A stretch of 64,000 nt of DNA from Thiobacillus sp. 0-1251 (GTDB taxonomy: Bacteria > Pseudomonadota > Gammaproteobacteria > Burkholderiales > Thiobacillaceae): positions 124,001 through 188,000 of the forward strand of contig MKWL01000011.1 of NCBI GenBank assembly GCA_001899305.1, written 5' to 3'. The position numbers and the translations under genes were made by a program. The stretch's first letter is position 1. Each line of letters opens with the position of its first letter. Positions 56,656 through 64,000 of the stretch are shown piece after piece. The notes beneath the pieces are model-generated. The model did not search any database. It worked only from the letters and a program-made list of their open reading frames with translations, and was not told the DNA's origin.

Positions 56656-57654
56656 ATGGCAGACCAACTCTGGACCTCCCGCGAGATCAAAGAATTCTCG
56701 ATGCGGCGCGCACTAATCGGCGCAGCCGAAGGCACTCTCGCCAAAACCTACGAAGGCGGCATGCTGCGCGAATTCTCACAGGTCACCGGCAAGCCGGTTA
56801 CCGAAAATGGTTTCGTTCTGCCGTTCGAAGTGATGCGGCGTGACCTGACGGCGGCCAGTGCCTCCGGCGCGGCGCTGATCGGAACCGAGGCACCTTTTGC
56901 GCTCGACGTGTTGCGGCCTTACACCGCAACGCTGCGCAGCGGCGCGCAGATGATGCGTTTCAAGGGCGACGTCTCCGTTCCAAAGGTCGCGGCCCCTTCT
57001 ACCGTCACCTGGCTGCCGGATGAGTTTTCCGCGATCACCGAGAGCCAGGCCACCCTCGGCGAGATGGCGCTGTCTCCCAAGGATGCCGCCATTCTGACCC
57101 AGGTGAGCGCAAAGCTGACGCGACAGACCGATATCGACGCCTTCCTGCGGCGCGAGTTGCTCCGCTCCATGGGCACCGGGCTGGACCAGGCGATTTTTAG
57201 CGGCTCCGGCACCAGCGGCCAGCCCCAGGGCATCATCGGCACAACCGGTGTTCTCGGCGTATCTGGCACCTCGCTCGATTGGGATGGCGTGACGGACATG
57301 CTGTACACCGTTGCGGAGGCAGACGGCCAGGAGGGTGTAGCTTGGTTCGCGCCTCCCGCCGTTCGGCGCCTACTGTCGCGGCGCGAGCGCATAACTGGGG
57401 GCGGGTTTTCGATCTGGCATGACAACGTGCTGGCGGGCTATCCGGCCATTGCCTCGAGGGTCGCGCCGGCCGATACCCTGATCGTCGGGGCGTTTGGCGA
57501 AGTTGTGATTGCGCTATTTATGGATGGCATCGAGATCATGGTTAACCCTTACAGCGATTTCACCCGCGGGATCATTTCGTACCGGGCTTGGCTGTCGGTC
57601 GATATTGCGGTCACCGCACCCGGTGCCTTCTGCGTTGCGGAAAGCATCACGTGA
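56656..57654 (+). CDS. HK97-family major capsid protein (element 2)
   Basis: 332 residues, ATG at 56656, with GAGGCGA upstream. HK97-fold landmarks: an N-terminal arm, VLRPYTATLRSGAQMMRFKGDVSVPKVAAPSTVTWLPDEFSA, RELLRSMGTGLDQAIFSGSGTSGQPQGI, and VNPYSDFTRGIISYRAWLSVDIAV. No scaffold domain or protease gene precedes it, and the usual portal/protease/capsid order is absent. Of a different branch from the gpT-like protein of element 1. Confidence 0.9.
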   Translation: MADQLWTSREIKEFSMRRALIGAAEGTLAKTYEGGMLREFSQVTGKPVTENGFVLPFEVMRRDLTAASASGAALIGTEAPFALDVLRPYTATLRSGAQMMRFKGDVSVPKVAAPSTVTWLPDEFSAITESQATLGEMALSPKDAAILTQVSAKLTRQTDIDAFLRRELLRSMGTGLDQAIFSGSGTSGQPQGIIGTTGVLGVSGTSLDWDGVTDMLYTVAEADGQEGVAWFAPPAVRRLLSRRERITGGGFSIWHDNVLAGYPAIASRVAPADTLIVGAFGEVVIALFMDGIEIMVNPYSDFTRGIISYRAWLSVDIAVTAPGAFCVAESIT

Positions 57655-57920
57655 TCGCGCCGGGGCTTTTCCGTGCGGTTCGCCGGTTCTATATGGACGG
57701 CAAACCTGTTGAAGTCGGCACCCTGCTCGAACTCGCCGATAACGAGCTGATCGGCGACCTCATGAGCGGGCAACGCATCGAGCCTGCCAACGTCGCCACG
57801 AAGGAGCGCGTTCACTGCGAGCCGACGCTGGCGTTCAAGGAAGCGGGCGGGGTCAGCAGACACGGCGTAGCGAAAGATGACACGCGGCGTGTCTCTCACC
57901 TGGGCTTGGTCCGTAAATGA
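57651..57920 (+). CDS. Small unknown protein next to the capsid gene
   Basis: 89 residues from a GTG overlapping the capsid stop (GTGA). It includes FYMDGKPVEVGTLLELADNELIGDLMSGQRIEPAN, a fold often seen in small phage genes near the head-tail region. It may be a capsid decoration or connector-like protein. No firm family. Confidence 0.55.
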   Translation: MIAPGLFRAVRRFYMDGKPVEVGTLLELADNELIGDLMSGQRIEPANVATKERVHCEPTLAFKEAGGVSRHGVAKDDTRRVSHLGLVRK

Positions 57921-58116
57921 ATTCCGACTGCCGGCAGGGCGAGGTGCCCACGTTCATAGCCTGTCCGGCTTTAGTCACCAGCGATGACGTGGACTGCAGC
58001 CGATAACGCCGTCGGCTGGGCGGATACAGGTAGACCCGCGGCCTCCTTACCACCCATGCGTGGGTAAATAAGGTCTGCGAAAACCGCCACCCCTATTCAA
58101 TATTGGAGGCCGTGAA
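57921..58116. other. 196-bp spacer
   Basis: No gene. It contains a weak CCACCCATGCGTGGGT dyad near 58053. The end carries the ribosome site GGAGG of the tape-measure gene. Confidence 0.3.
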
Positions 58117-60123
58117 ATGGCAGCTGAATTTGCCCAAATTCTCATCCGCGCCAAGGATGACACCAAGTCCGCTTTCGATAGCGCGCAGCGGAATATGCGC
58201 GGGCTCGAATCGAGCGCCGCAAAACTCTCAGGCCTGCTGAGCACGATCGGCATCGGCGCCGGGCTCTCGGTGGTGGGTCTCGCCGCCTTCGCCAAGTCCG
58301 GAATCGATGCGGCCGACGGCCTCAACGACATGAGCCAGCGCCTCGGCGTCTCGGTCAAGGATCTCGCCTCGTTCAAGCTCGCCGCCGAGCAGAGCGGCAC
58401 CAGCCTCGACAGCGTCGGCAAGGGAATCCAGAAGCTGACCCTGTCGATCGGTCAGGCCGAGCAGGGCCTGTCCACTCAGGCCAAGGCGCTCAAAACCCTG
58501 GGCATCACCTCGCGTGATTCCAAGGAAGCATTTTTCCAGCTGGCGGATGCCGTTGCCAGTTCGAATGACCCGATCAAGACCAACGCCGCGCTCAACGATG
58601 TGCTGGGCAAGCGCTACGCCGAACTGCTGCCCTTGCTGAGCCAGGGCGGCGACGCCCTGCGCGAGTCTGCGCGCCAGTCCGAGACGTTTGCCGAGGCCAT
58701 GTCGCGGCTCGCGCCGAATGCCGACAAATTCAACGATAGTCTCGCCACGCTTAAGATCAACGCTGCTGGAGCTGCGGCAAATGGGCTGATCCCCCTGGTT
58801 GATGCAATCAATCGAGTAGTTGAGCGATTTGAGACCATCAGCAAATTGAAAAGCGCAACCCTGGGTGAGATTCTCACAGGTCAATTCAGCGCTGATCTAC
58901 CTGCTAGCATTGCACGTGTAAATCGCGAGATAGCAACCACGCAAAAAGAACTCAGTCTTATTCCAAAGGGCGGTTTTGATCCGTTCGGAGATCGCGCAGC
59001 CCTGGACGAGAAACTTTCCCGCCTGCAAAAACTCAAGGCAGAATATCGCGCGATTTCTATGCAAGGTGCTCTGGTTCTCGCTGAACAGCAATACAAAAAG
59101 ACACCATCTGGCGCTGACAACAGCATAAAACTACCCGCATCGATGACGACTAAGGCCGATCCGCTGGCCGGCCTGCTTCGCTCCACCGACATCGGACGCC
59201 TGCAGGAATTCGACAAGCAGGTGGCGCTGCTCAACCAGCGTTTCGACGGCGGGCGCAAGAATACCGAACTCTATACCCAGGCCATGACCAAGCTGGTCGA
59301 GTCGACCTTTTCCAACAACTTCAAACAGGCGGCGGACGATGCCGAATTCTTCCGCCTGGTCGAGGCGGATGGAATCAAGACCACGCTGGAATGGAAACAA
59401 AACCTGGACGACCTGGCCAACATCGACATGAGCCGGCTCAACGATCTGCTGGCCAATACCGATTTCTCGAAGCTCCAGAAAAGCCAGGAAGACATGATCC
59501 TGCTGGCACGGGCCTTCAGCGAAGGCATCAAGGATGCCGACGGCAACCTGCGCAAGCTGTCCGAATCGGAATACCTGGACGCCGTGGCGACGCGCCTGGG
59601 TTTGGCCAAGGACAAGGTGGCAGAGCTCGACACCTTCGCCAAGACCGCCGCCGAGAACATCCAGAACAGTTTCGCCGACTTCCTGTTCGATCCTTTCGAC
59701 AAGGGTCTCAAGGGCATGGCGCAGAGCTTCGGCCAAACGGTCCAGCGCATGATCGCCAATGCCGTCGCCGCCGATCTCGCCAAAAATCTGTTCGGCGGCC
59801 TGGCTGACAATGGCGCCACCAGCGGTAGCGGCTGGGCTGGGTCCGCGCTGAACTGGATTGGCGATCTGCTTAAATTCGATGGCGGCGGCTACACAGGCGA
59901 CGGCGCGCGCGCTGGCGGGATCGACGGCAAGGGTGGGTTTCTCGCCGTGATGCACCCGCGCGAAACCGTCGTCGACCATACGCGCGGGCAAAGCGCTGGC
60001 AGCGGCCACACCGTGATCGTCAACGTCTACGGCAGCAACAACGCGCCGGACGTGCGCCGCGCTGCAGGGCAGGGCGCGCGCGAAGCGCTCGCCCTGCTAG
60101 AAGGGGCGCGCCGCTATGGATGA
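58117..60123 (+). CDS. Phage tail tape-measure protein (element 2, lambda-like)
   Basis: 668 residues. The start FAQILIRAKDDTKSAFDSAQRNMRGLE and membrane-like segment LSTIGIGAGLSVVGLAAFAKSG are typical of tape-measure N-termini, and a conserved alpha-helical middle follows (LGVSVKDLASFKLAAEQSGTS). The C-terminus (FDGGGYTGDGARAGGIDGKGGFLAVMHPRETVV) is the usual glycine-rich end. It is shorter than the element 1 protein by 160 residues, so it would specify a shorter tail if it acts as a ruler. Preceded by GGAGG. Confidence 0.93.
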   Translation: MAAEFAQILIRAKDDTKSAFDSAQRNMRGLESSAAKLSGLLSTIGIGAGLSVVGLAAFAKSGIDAADGLNDMSQRLGVSVKDLASFKLAAEQSGTSLDSVGKGIQKLTLSIGQAEQGLSTQAKALKTLGITSRDSKEAFFQLADAVASSNDPIKTNAALNDVLGKRYAELLPLLSQGGDALRESARQSETFAEAMSRLAPNADKFNDSLATLKINAAGAAANGLIPLVDAINRVVERFETISKLKSATLGEILTGQFSADLPASIARVNREIATTQKELSLIPKGGFDPFGDRAALDEKLSRLQKLKAEYRAISMQGALVLAEQQYKKTPSGADNSIKLPASMTTKADPLAGLLRSTDIGRLQEFDKQVALLNQRFDGGRKNTELYTQAMTKLVESTFSNNFKQAADDAEFFRLVEADGIKTTLEWKQNLDDLANIDMSRLNDLLANTDFSKLQKSQEDMILLARAFSEGIKDADGNLRKLSESEYLDAVATRLGLAKDKVAELDTFAKTAAENIQNSFADFLFDPFDKGLKGMAQSFGQTVQRMIANAVAADLAKNLFGGLADNGATSGSGWAGSALNWIGDLLKFDGGGYTGDGARAGGIDGKGGFLAVMHPRETVVDHTRGQSAGSGHTVIVNVYGSNNAPDVRRAAGQGAREALALLEGARRYG

Positions 60124-60412
60124 GATCGACAAGATGGTTTTCTTGAAACTCGCCAAGGGTCAGCAGGATGCAACTTTGCATTTATGGCAAGCGCTTGTCG
60201 GGGTATTGCTAGCCACTGGGGCGCTGCGGCCTGATGTCTTGCGCGCCATGCTGGTTTACTGCGCTGATCATGTGCCGACCGAATCACCGTCCCAAGGAAT
60301 TCTGATTCGTGCCCGCCAGGACCTCGATGCCGCGCTGGCTCAGCAAGACACTAGCGGCAAACCAGCGTGGTTTCGGGGAGTGATAGACGGCGATAAGGGG
60401 CGGTCGATTTAA
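60116..60412 (+). CDS. Small unknown protein after the tape measure
   Basis: 98 residues, starting MDEIDKMVFLKLAKGQQDATLHLWQALVGVLLATG. Overlaps the tape-measure end by 8 nt. A hydrophobic helix (LWQALVGVLLATGAL) may be a membrane or tail-tip segment. No family known. Confidence 0.55.
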   Translation: MDEIDKMVFLKLAKGQQDATLHLWQALVGVLLATGALRPDVLRAMLVYCADHVPTESPSQGILIRARQDLDAALAQQDTSGKPAWFRGVIDGDKGRSI

Positions 60413-60495
60413 AACGCGCTGTGACGATTTTGGCGTGTGCGCTACACTCCCCGCGACGCTAAGAACGAGTTACATCCGAAAACCACGAACTCCCC

Positions 60496-61347
60496 ATGAA
60501 AGAACAGCTTTCTCTCAAATACTCCGGCCCGGCAGTGGATGACGGACAAATGGATGCCTATGAAGCGGCAGCCGGAATTATTGCTTTTGCCGACTTTATC
60601 TCCTTGGCGGCTCGCGCCGCATATGGTGAACAGGCCAAGATCAAAACAGAGGTTCGAGCTTTCGAGCATGGCTCATTCATGGTGCAGTTCGCGCTCGATT
60701 TTGGCGGCATTTTGGCGACGCTTTTTTCTGGCGTAGTAAGCCCCAAGGAGATGTACGAATTGATCCGCCAAAGCTTTGAAGCCTGGAAGCATCTTCAAGG
60801 CGAGAACCCGGCCAGCACCACGACGCTACAAGACGGCTCAATTCGGGTGGAGAACACACACGGGCAGGTTGCGATCTACCGCGCAGAGACCATCAATATC
60901 ATCACCAATCCAGACGCGGCAAATGCGGCGCAGCGTTTCGCTGCGAAGCCTTTGTTGCAGGGTATGGATTCTGTTTCCATTTCGCATGGCAATGAACAGA
61001 TTGCCGATGCGAATACCTCGGACGCGTCCTATATCGGCGTTCTCATCGCCCGTGAAACCTTAACTGAAAACCTGATTACTCAGTGGGTCCTACTTGAGTC
61101 TCCCGTATTCAGGGACGGGAATAAGTGGCGTTTTTCGGATGGCAGTACAAGCTTTTGGGCGGATGTTGAAGACCGCGATTTCCTGGCACAGGTTGAGTCG
61201 GGACGAAGATTCGGCAAAGGCGACCGAATGCTTGTGGAAATGCGGCTAAGACAGTCTGGCACGATTACCGCCCTCAAACAGGAGCGGTCAGTTGTGCGCG
61301 TTATTGATCACAAGCCACCTGCAACGCAGCACCCCTTGAGTATCTGA
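60496..61347 (+). CDS. Unknown accessory protein (element 2 cargo)
   Basis: 283 residues, lower in GC than the structural genes. N-terminal half: LSLKYSGPAVDDGQMDAYEAAAGIIAFADFISLAARAAYGEQAKIKTEVRAFEHGSFMVQFALDFGGILATLF, a pattern seen in a family of hypothetical proteins in mobile islands. Middle: INIITNPDAANAAQRFAAKPLLQGMDSVSI. C-terminal beta-rich part: FWADVEDRDFLAQVESGRRFGKGDRMLVEMRL. Position between the tape measure and the end of the element marks it as cargo; a defence role is possible but not shown. Confidence 0.6.
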   Translation: MKEQLSLKYSGPAVDDGQMDAYEAAAGIIAFADFISLAARAAYGEQAKIKTEVRAFEHGSFMVQFALDFGGILATLFSGVVSPKEMYELIRQSFEAWKHLQGENPASTTTLQDGSIRVENTHGQVAIYRAETINIITNPDAANAAQRFAAKPLLQGMDSVSISHGNEQIADANTSDASYIGVLIARETLTENLITQWVLLESPVFRDGNKWRFSDGSTSFWADVEDRDFLAQVESGRRFGKGDRMLVEMRLRQSGTITALKQERSVVRVIDHKPPATQHPLSI

Positions 61348-61479
61348 ACAAGGTCGTGCGCTGTTTGCTTTTTGTGCGACTGCGCGTAGGATGAATGCGC
61401 CGGCATTGTGTCGGTGCGGGGCGATCCAAGTGTTGTAGCACGAGGCCCGCCCCTGACCACCACGTTAAAGGAGAACGCA

Positions 61480-61725
61480 ATGGCTTCCAGTATTCTACCC
61501 CGCAGCAATCCGACTCAATTAGCCGACGACGTCGAGTATCAGGTTTCGTCGATCAATGCCGCGATCAGAATGATCCGAGATGAACTCGCCGTTTCACGTG
61601 ACGACCAAGAGAAAGTTGCAGAAGCCGTCGACAGACTTTTTTACCTGACGGATGGACTAGAGGCAGTTCAGGCCAGACTTCAGCGGATTGCTGATTCAGC
61701 TCGTGAGCTTGCCTTGGCGGATTGA
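61480..61725 (+). CDS. Small coiled-coil protein at the end of element 2
   Basis: 81 residues from the ATG at 61480, with AAAGGAG upstream (an in-frame start at 61408 is less likely). The helices VEYQVSSINAAIRMIRDEL and DRLFYLTDGLEAVQARLQRIADSAREL are strongly amphipathic. Terminator 15 nt after the stop. No function known. Confidence 0.6.
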   Translation: MASSILPRSNPTQLADDVEYQVSSINAAIRMIRDELAVSRDDQEKVAEAVDRLFYLTDGLEAVQARLQRIADSARELALAD

Positions 61726-61740
61726 CTGACTACCAAACCA

Positions 61741-61779
61741 AGCACACAAAACCCGGCCGCGTGTCGGGTTTTTTGTGCT
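61741..61779 (+). terminator. Rho-independent terminator at the end of element 2
   Basis: AGCACACAAAACCCG (61741-61755), loop, CGGGTTTTTTGTGCT (61765-61779): 15-bp stem with one mismatch and a T run inside the right arm. It separates element genes from attR. Confidence 0.85.
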
Positions 61780-61833
61780 TTCAGTCACGCGCCTAAATGT
61801 GTCAAAATGCGGCTAGTAGAGGCTCCGATAGGC

Positions 61834-61881
61834 CTGTTAATCCGCAGGTCCCTGGTTCGAGCCCAGGTCGGGGAGCCAAAT
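61834..61881. repeat. attR of element 2
   Basis: 48 bp identical to 53265-53312 (tRNA-Asn 3' half). The upstream half of the tRNA is absent here, so this is not a second tRNA gene. Confidence 0.95.
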
Positions 61882-62244
61882 ACAGAAAGGCCCGCAGAGA
61901 TGTGGGCCTTTTGCTTTTGTGGCGCTAGTAGCCCCATAGTAGCCAGCCTACGTCTTCTCCCTTGAGCAATTCACTCACCTTTACTAGCAGCCAAACTAAG
62001 AGCCCGTCCGGTCTGACATTTAGGCTCCGTGCCGCAGACAAGGAATGGTCAGTGGTCGCCTGGCTAAAGTCTGTATTATTCCGACAGCCGTTAGACTCAA
62101 GCAGATGCATAAATAATCGATTATCTGCTTCTAACGATAGACGGTAGTCGCCCATAACTGCCGCCATTACTACACACGACATGTCCGCAACTGGGGATGA
62201 TGAATCACTAAGCTTTCCACATAGCTAGGCAAAACATTTCACTT
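61882..62244. other. 363-bp spacer after attR
   Basis: AT-richer than the core. It contains repeated TAGTAG words near 61928-61945 and an ATCGATTAT-type AT patch near 62110. No convincing gene; both strands show only short frames without ribosome sites. It probably holds the promoter for the next gene. Confidence 0.4.
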
Positions 62245-64000
62245 ATGTCTCTCGAACTTAAAGGTTGGACCCGCCCACGCCCATTGAGAGTTGCATTCCT
62301 GGTTGAGGATAGCGTACATGCGGATCTCATGTTGGATGGTATTTTCGCGGATTGCTACAACCGTTGGGGTGGCCGCTTTAGCCTGATCGTTCCCTGCGTT
62401 AATGGACGAATTGCGACCGCCTACTGGTCATGGCTAGAAACTTACGATCCAGACGTTGTTTATTCTTATGTATCGCTCAGTAGGACAGATATCCTAGAGA
62501 TTCATGAGCGGCTTTCTCCTTCCAAATATTCGTTTCATAAGCTGGAAAGCGAACCAAGACTGGATGTATTTGGTTTCAAGCCATCCTACGATTTTCCGCC
62601 ACTTTCATCCCTATCCACCATCTTCAAACAGGCACGTTACAGCCCGCGGACAGGTGACGGAGCGCCAGTCACCATTATTGACAGCTGGCATACCGAACGG
62701 CCGACCCGTTTTTTGACGGACAATTTTGGCACCTACCACCATAGTCTAGGTAGCGGAATCTATCCGCCCGACGCTGCCACTGCAGCACGCCTGCTAACTA
62801 TTGTTTCACCAGAAAAGCAGGCTGATCGCAGATATGGCGTTCCGCTTGATCTTCATACGGTTCCTGACGAAATGGCAGCCTTTAATGAGTTCGCTGAGAA
62901 ACGAGCTACCAGTCTGTCACTTGCCTCCGCACTTTACGCATCCAAACTCGACATACCCACCGGCCACTGGGGCTCTTCGTTCAATCTTGTAGTCGGAGAC
63001 AGCTTCTCCGACCGTGTCTTATTTTGGAACGTCCGTTTATTAATACCGGCATGGCTTGATAGCGATCTTTGTTGCTTTCGCGTTGAATTTGATCGGATCA
63101 AGGATCCTAAATTTTTGGCTGTTCTTATCCATATGCTGAATCGCCGAAACCACGTTAATGGTGGCTCTGGCGGTCAGCCCCAGATAACCGTTCGCTCCAC
63201 ATCACACAGCTCGAAAGAACTAGCCGAAGTTCAACAGCTTCTCCAAGCTAACAGGATATGGAGCACGGTCGCAATTGAAACAGTTTCCGAATTAGACAGT
63301 ATCGTTCCCTCGGACAAGGCACTCGGGATGGCAAGAGAGGGCAACAGATTCGGCGGTGGGCTGTTTCAGTTTCAGCAACCAGACTGGAGTAGGTATACCT
63401 GGTCACCACCAGCGGCTCATCCACCAGCGATTGCACCAGGCCACCTTTCAGATGCCCCTCCGCGACAGGTATTCACCAATGGCTACTGGGGCGCGGATTT
63501 CATCTTTGAGTATGACGGTCCAAATTCGCGATTTGGTGCCGAAAATCGCTGGGTACTACCTCGCCGTTGGCGAATGGCTCGTGCATTTAACGTGACTTTT
63601 GTTGGAAACAGCCCCCACGTTCTTCCACCGGAGTCGCGGCGAAGTCGCGATGGAAACCTAGCAATTTTTGTAAACCGCGACAATCCAATCGAAACAATTG
63701 TTGTCCCAACTGCCTATGAAGCAATGCAATATGCCCTAGCTTCGGACGGTGCATGGATTGATCCCAACTGCGAAGATTGGAAGGTTTATCCACCTAGCAA
63801 GATTGCCTGGATGCAGCCATCCAACGAGGCCCGCTATTTGACCGGTGTTCTTGGTATGGCCGGCGGACTTCGGCGAGCTACACAGTTTCTCCTACACCCC
63901 TTCCTCCGTGAGAACTTTGCCAAGCTTGGGGGTACACCAAGCCTCCCGATGGACCAAATGATGCCCACTGTTAACCGGCTTCAAAAGAAATCTCGGGGTC
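62245..64000 (+). CDS. Large unrecognised protein, C-terminus beyond window
   Basis: At least 585 codons from the ATG at 62245 with no stop before the window end. The N-terminus reads LRVAFLVEDSVHADLMLDGIFADCYNRWG, an alpha/beta start; then LLIPAWLDSDLCCFRVEFDRIKD, RYLTGVLGMAGGLRRATQFLLHPFLREN and others. No known enzyme motif seen. GC is visibly lower than the core and than element 2's structural genes, which points to recent acquisition. It begins 364 bp from the tRNA-Asn attachment repeat, where a second island could sit. Defence is plausible but unproven. Confidence 0.7.
   Translation, partial: MSLELKGWTRPRPLRVAFLVEDSVHADLMLDGIFADCYNRWGGRFSLIVPCVNGRIATAYWSWLETYDPDVVYSYVSLSRTDILEIHERLSPSKYSFHKLESEPRLDVFGFKPSYDFPPLSSLSTIFKQARYSPRTGDGAPVTIIDSWHTERPTRFLTDNFGTYHHSLGSGIYPPDAATAARLLTIVSPEKQADRRYGVPLDLHTVPDEMAAFNEFAEKRATSLSLASALYASKLDIPTGHWGSSFNLVVGDSFSDRVLFWNVRLLIPAWLDSDLCCFRVEFDRIKDPKFLAVLIHMLNRRNHVNGGSGGQPQITVRSTSHSSKELAEVQQLLQANRIWSTVAIETVSELDSIVPSDKALGMAREGNRFGGGLFQFQQPDWSRYTWSPPAAHPPAIAPGHLSDAPPRQVFTNGYWGADFIFEYDGPNSRFGAENRWVLPRRWRMARAFNVTFVGNSPHVLPPESRRSRDGNLAIFVNRDNPIETIVVPTAYEAMQYALASDGAWIDPNCEDWKVYPPSKIAWMQPSNEARYLTGVLGMAGGLRRATQFLLHPFLRENFAKLGGTPSLPMDQMMPTVNRLQKKSRG

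Larger units (their letters stand above)
53265..61881. mobile_element. Integrated element 2 in tRNA-Asn(GTT): integrase, iteron region, capsid and tape measure only
   Basis: Bounded by identical 48-bp direct repeats (53265-53312 and 61834-61881), the left one inside the intact tRNA-Asn. The integrase gene follows the tRNA directly. The element (about 8.6 kb) then has two small DNA-binding genes, an iteron-rich stretch, a primase-tail-like gene, an unknown gene shared with element 1, an HK97-type capsid gene, a small gene, a tape-measure gene, three small or unknown genes and a terminator. No portal, terminase, tail-tube, baseplate or lysis gene was found. Confidence 0.93.

Noticed and set aside
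61834-61881. A second tRNA-Asn gene
   Set aside because: Only the 3' half is present; the 5' acceptor and D arm are missing. It is the attR copy.
61925-62182. An 85-codon minus-strand frame after attR
   Set aside because: No ribosome site, no family and a position between attR and a rightward gene. Probably non-coding.

Overview
The window is GC-rich betaproteobacterial chromosome interrupted by two small integrated, phage-derived elements. It ends inside a lower-GC gene that looks foreign. The core gene order (yceD-rpmF-plsX-fabHDG-acpP-fabF-pabC-mltG-tmk-holB-pilZ-tatD, grpE-dnaK-dnaJ, divergent rluC/rne, a two-subunit pyruvate carboxylase) fits Betaproteobacteria. A Thiobacillus-like or other Nitrosomonadales host is my guess from overall character, not from a database search.

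Layout: 1-588 holds the end of a parvulin-type prolyl isomerase and hfq. 595-3643 (minus) is a three-gene envelope glycosylation operon (GT2, VTT-domain membrane protein, ArnT-like GT39). 3855-8099 is an ECF42-type locus: two YciI/DGPF proteins, three VOC-fold proteins, a DUF1428 protein and the long ECF42 sigma factor, with three upstream sites of the form TGTCGR-N17-CGT. 8157-18114 is element 1, inserted in the 3' end of tRNA-Ser(GGA). 18101-22681 carries tRNA-Ser, then grpE-dnaK-dnaJ with two sigma-32 promoter matches, and a GlcG/HbpS-like secreted protein. 22795-33744 (minus) is the fatty-acid synthesis supercluster running into replication, cell-wall and PilZ genes. 33851-44604 holds pyruvate carboxylase, maf, an RsmI-like methyltransferase, then rof/S49 peptidase/Rieske/HAD/rluC (minus) and rne. 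44634-49101 (minus) is an ECF sigma factor with a Tat-exported ferritin-like protein and a cytochrome c, a low-molecular-weight phosphatase and uvrB. 49337-53188 is an aminotransferase, a YihY/cyclic-nucleotide-domain fusion and a Y-family polymerase behind a palindromic operator. 53265-61881 is element 2, inserted in tRNA-Asn(GTT) between 48-bp direct repeats. 62245-64000 is the start of a large unrecognised protein.

The most unusual content is the pair of elements. Each is under 10 kb and has a tyrosine integrase and a tRNA attachment site, small DNA-binding proteins, replication-like genes with internal iteron-like repeats, one related unknown protein (11278-11922 and 56206-56607), a major capsid protein homologue and a tail tape-measure protein. 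Neither has a recognisable portal, terminase, head protease, tail tube, sheath or lysis gene. The capsid and tape-measure proteins are of different families in the two elements and lie in opposite order. The same minimal pairing may therefore have been assembled twice, which would suit phage satellites that supply their own shell and tail ruler to a helper phage. That role is inference; the gene content is read directly from the sequence.
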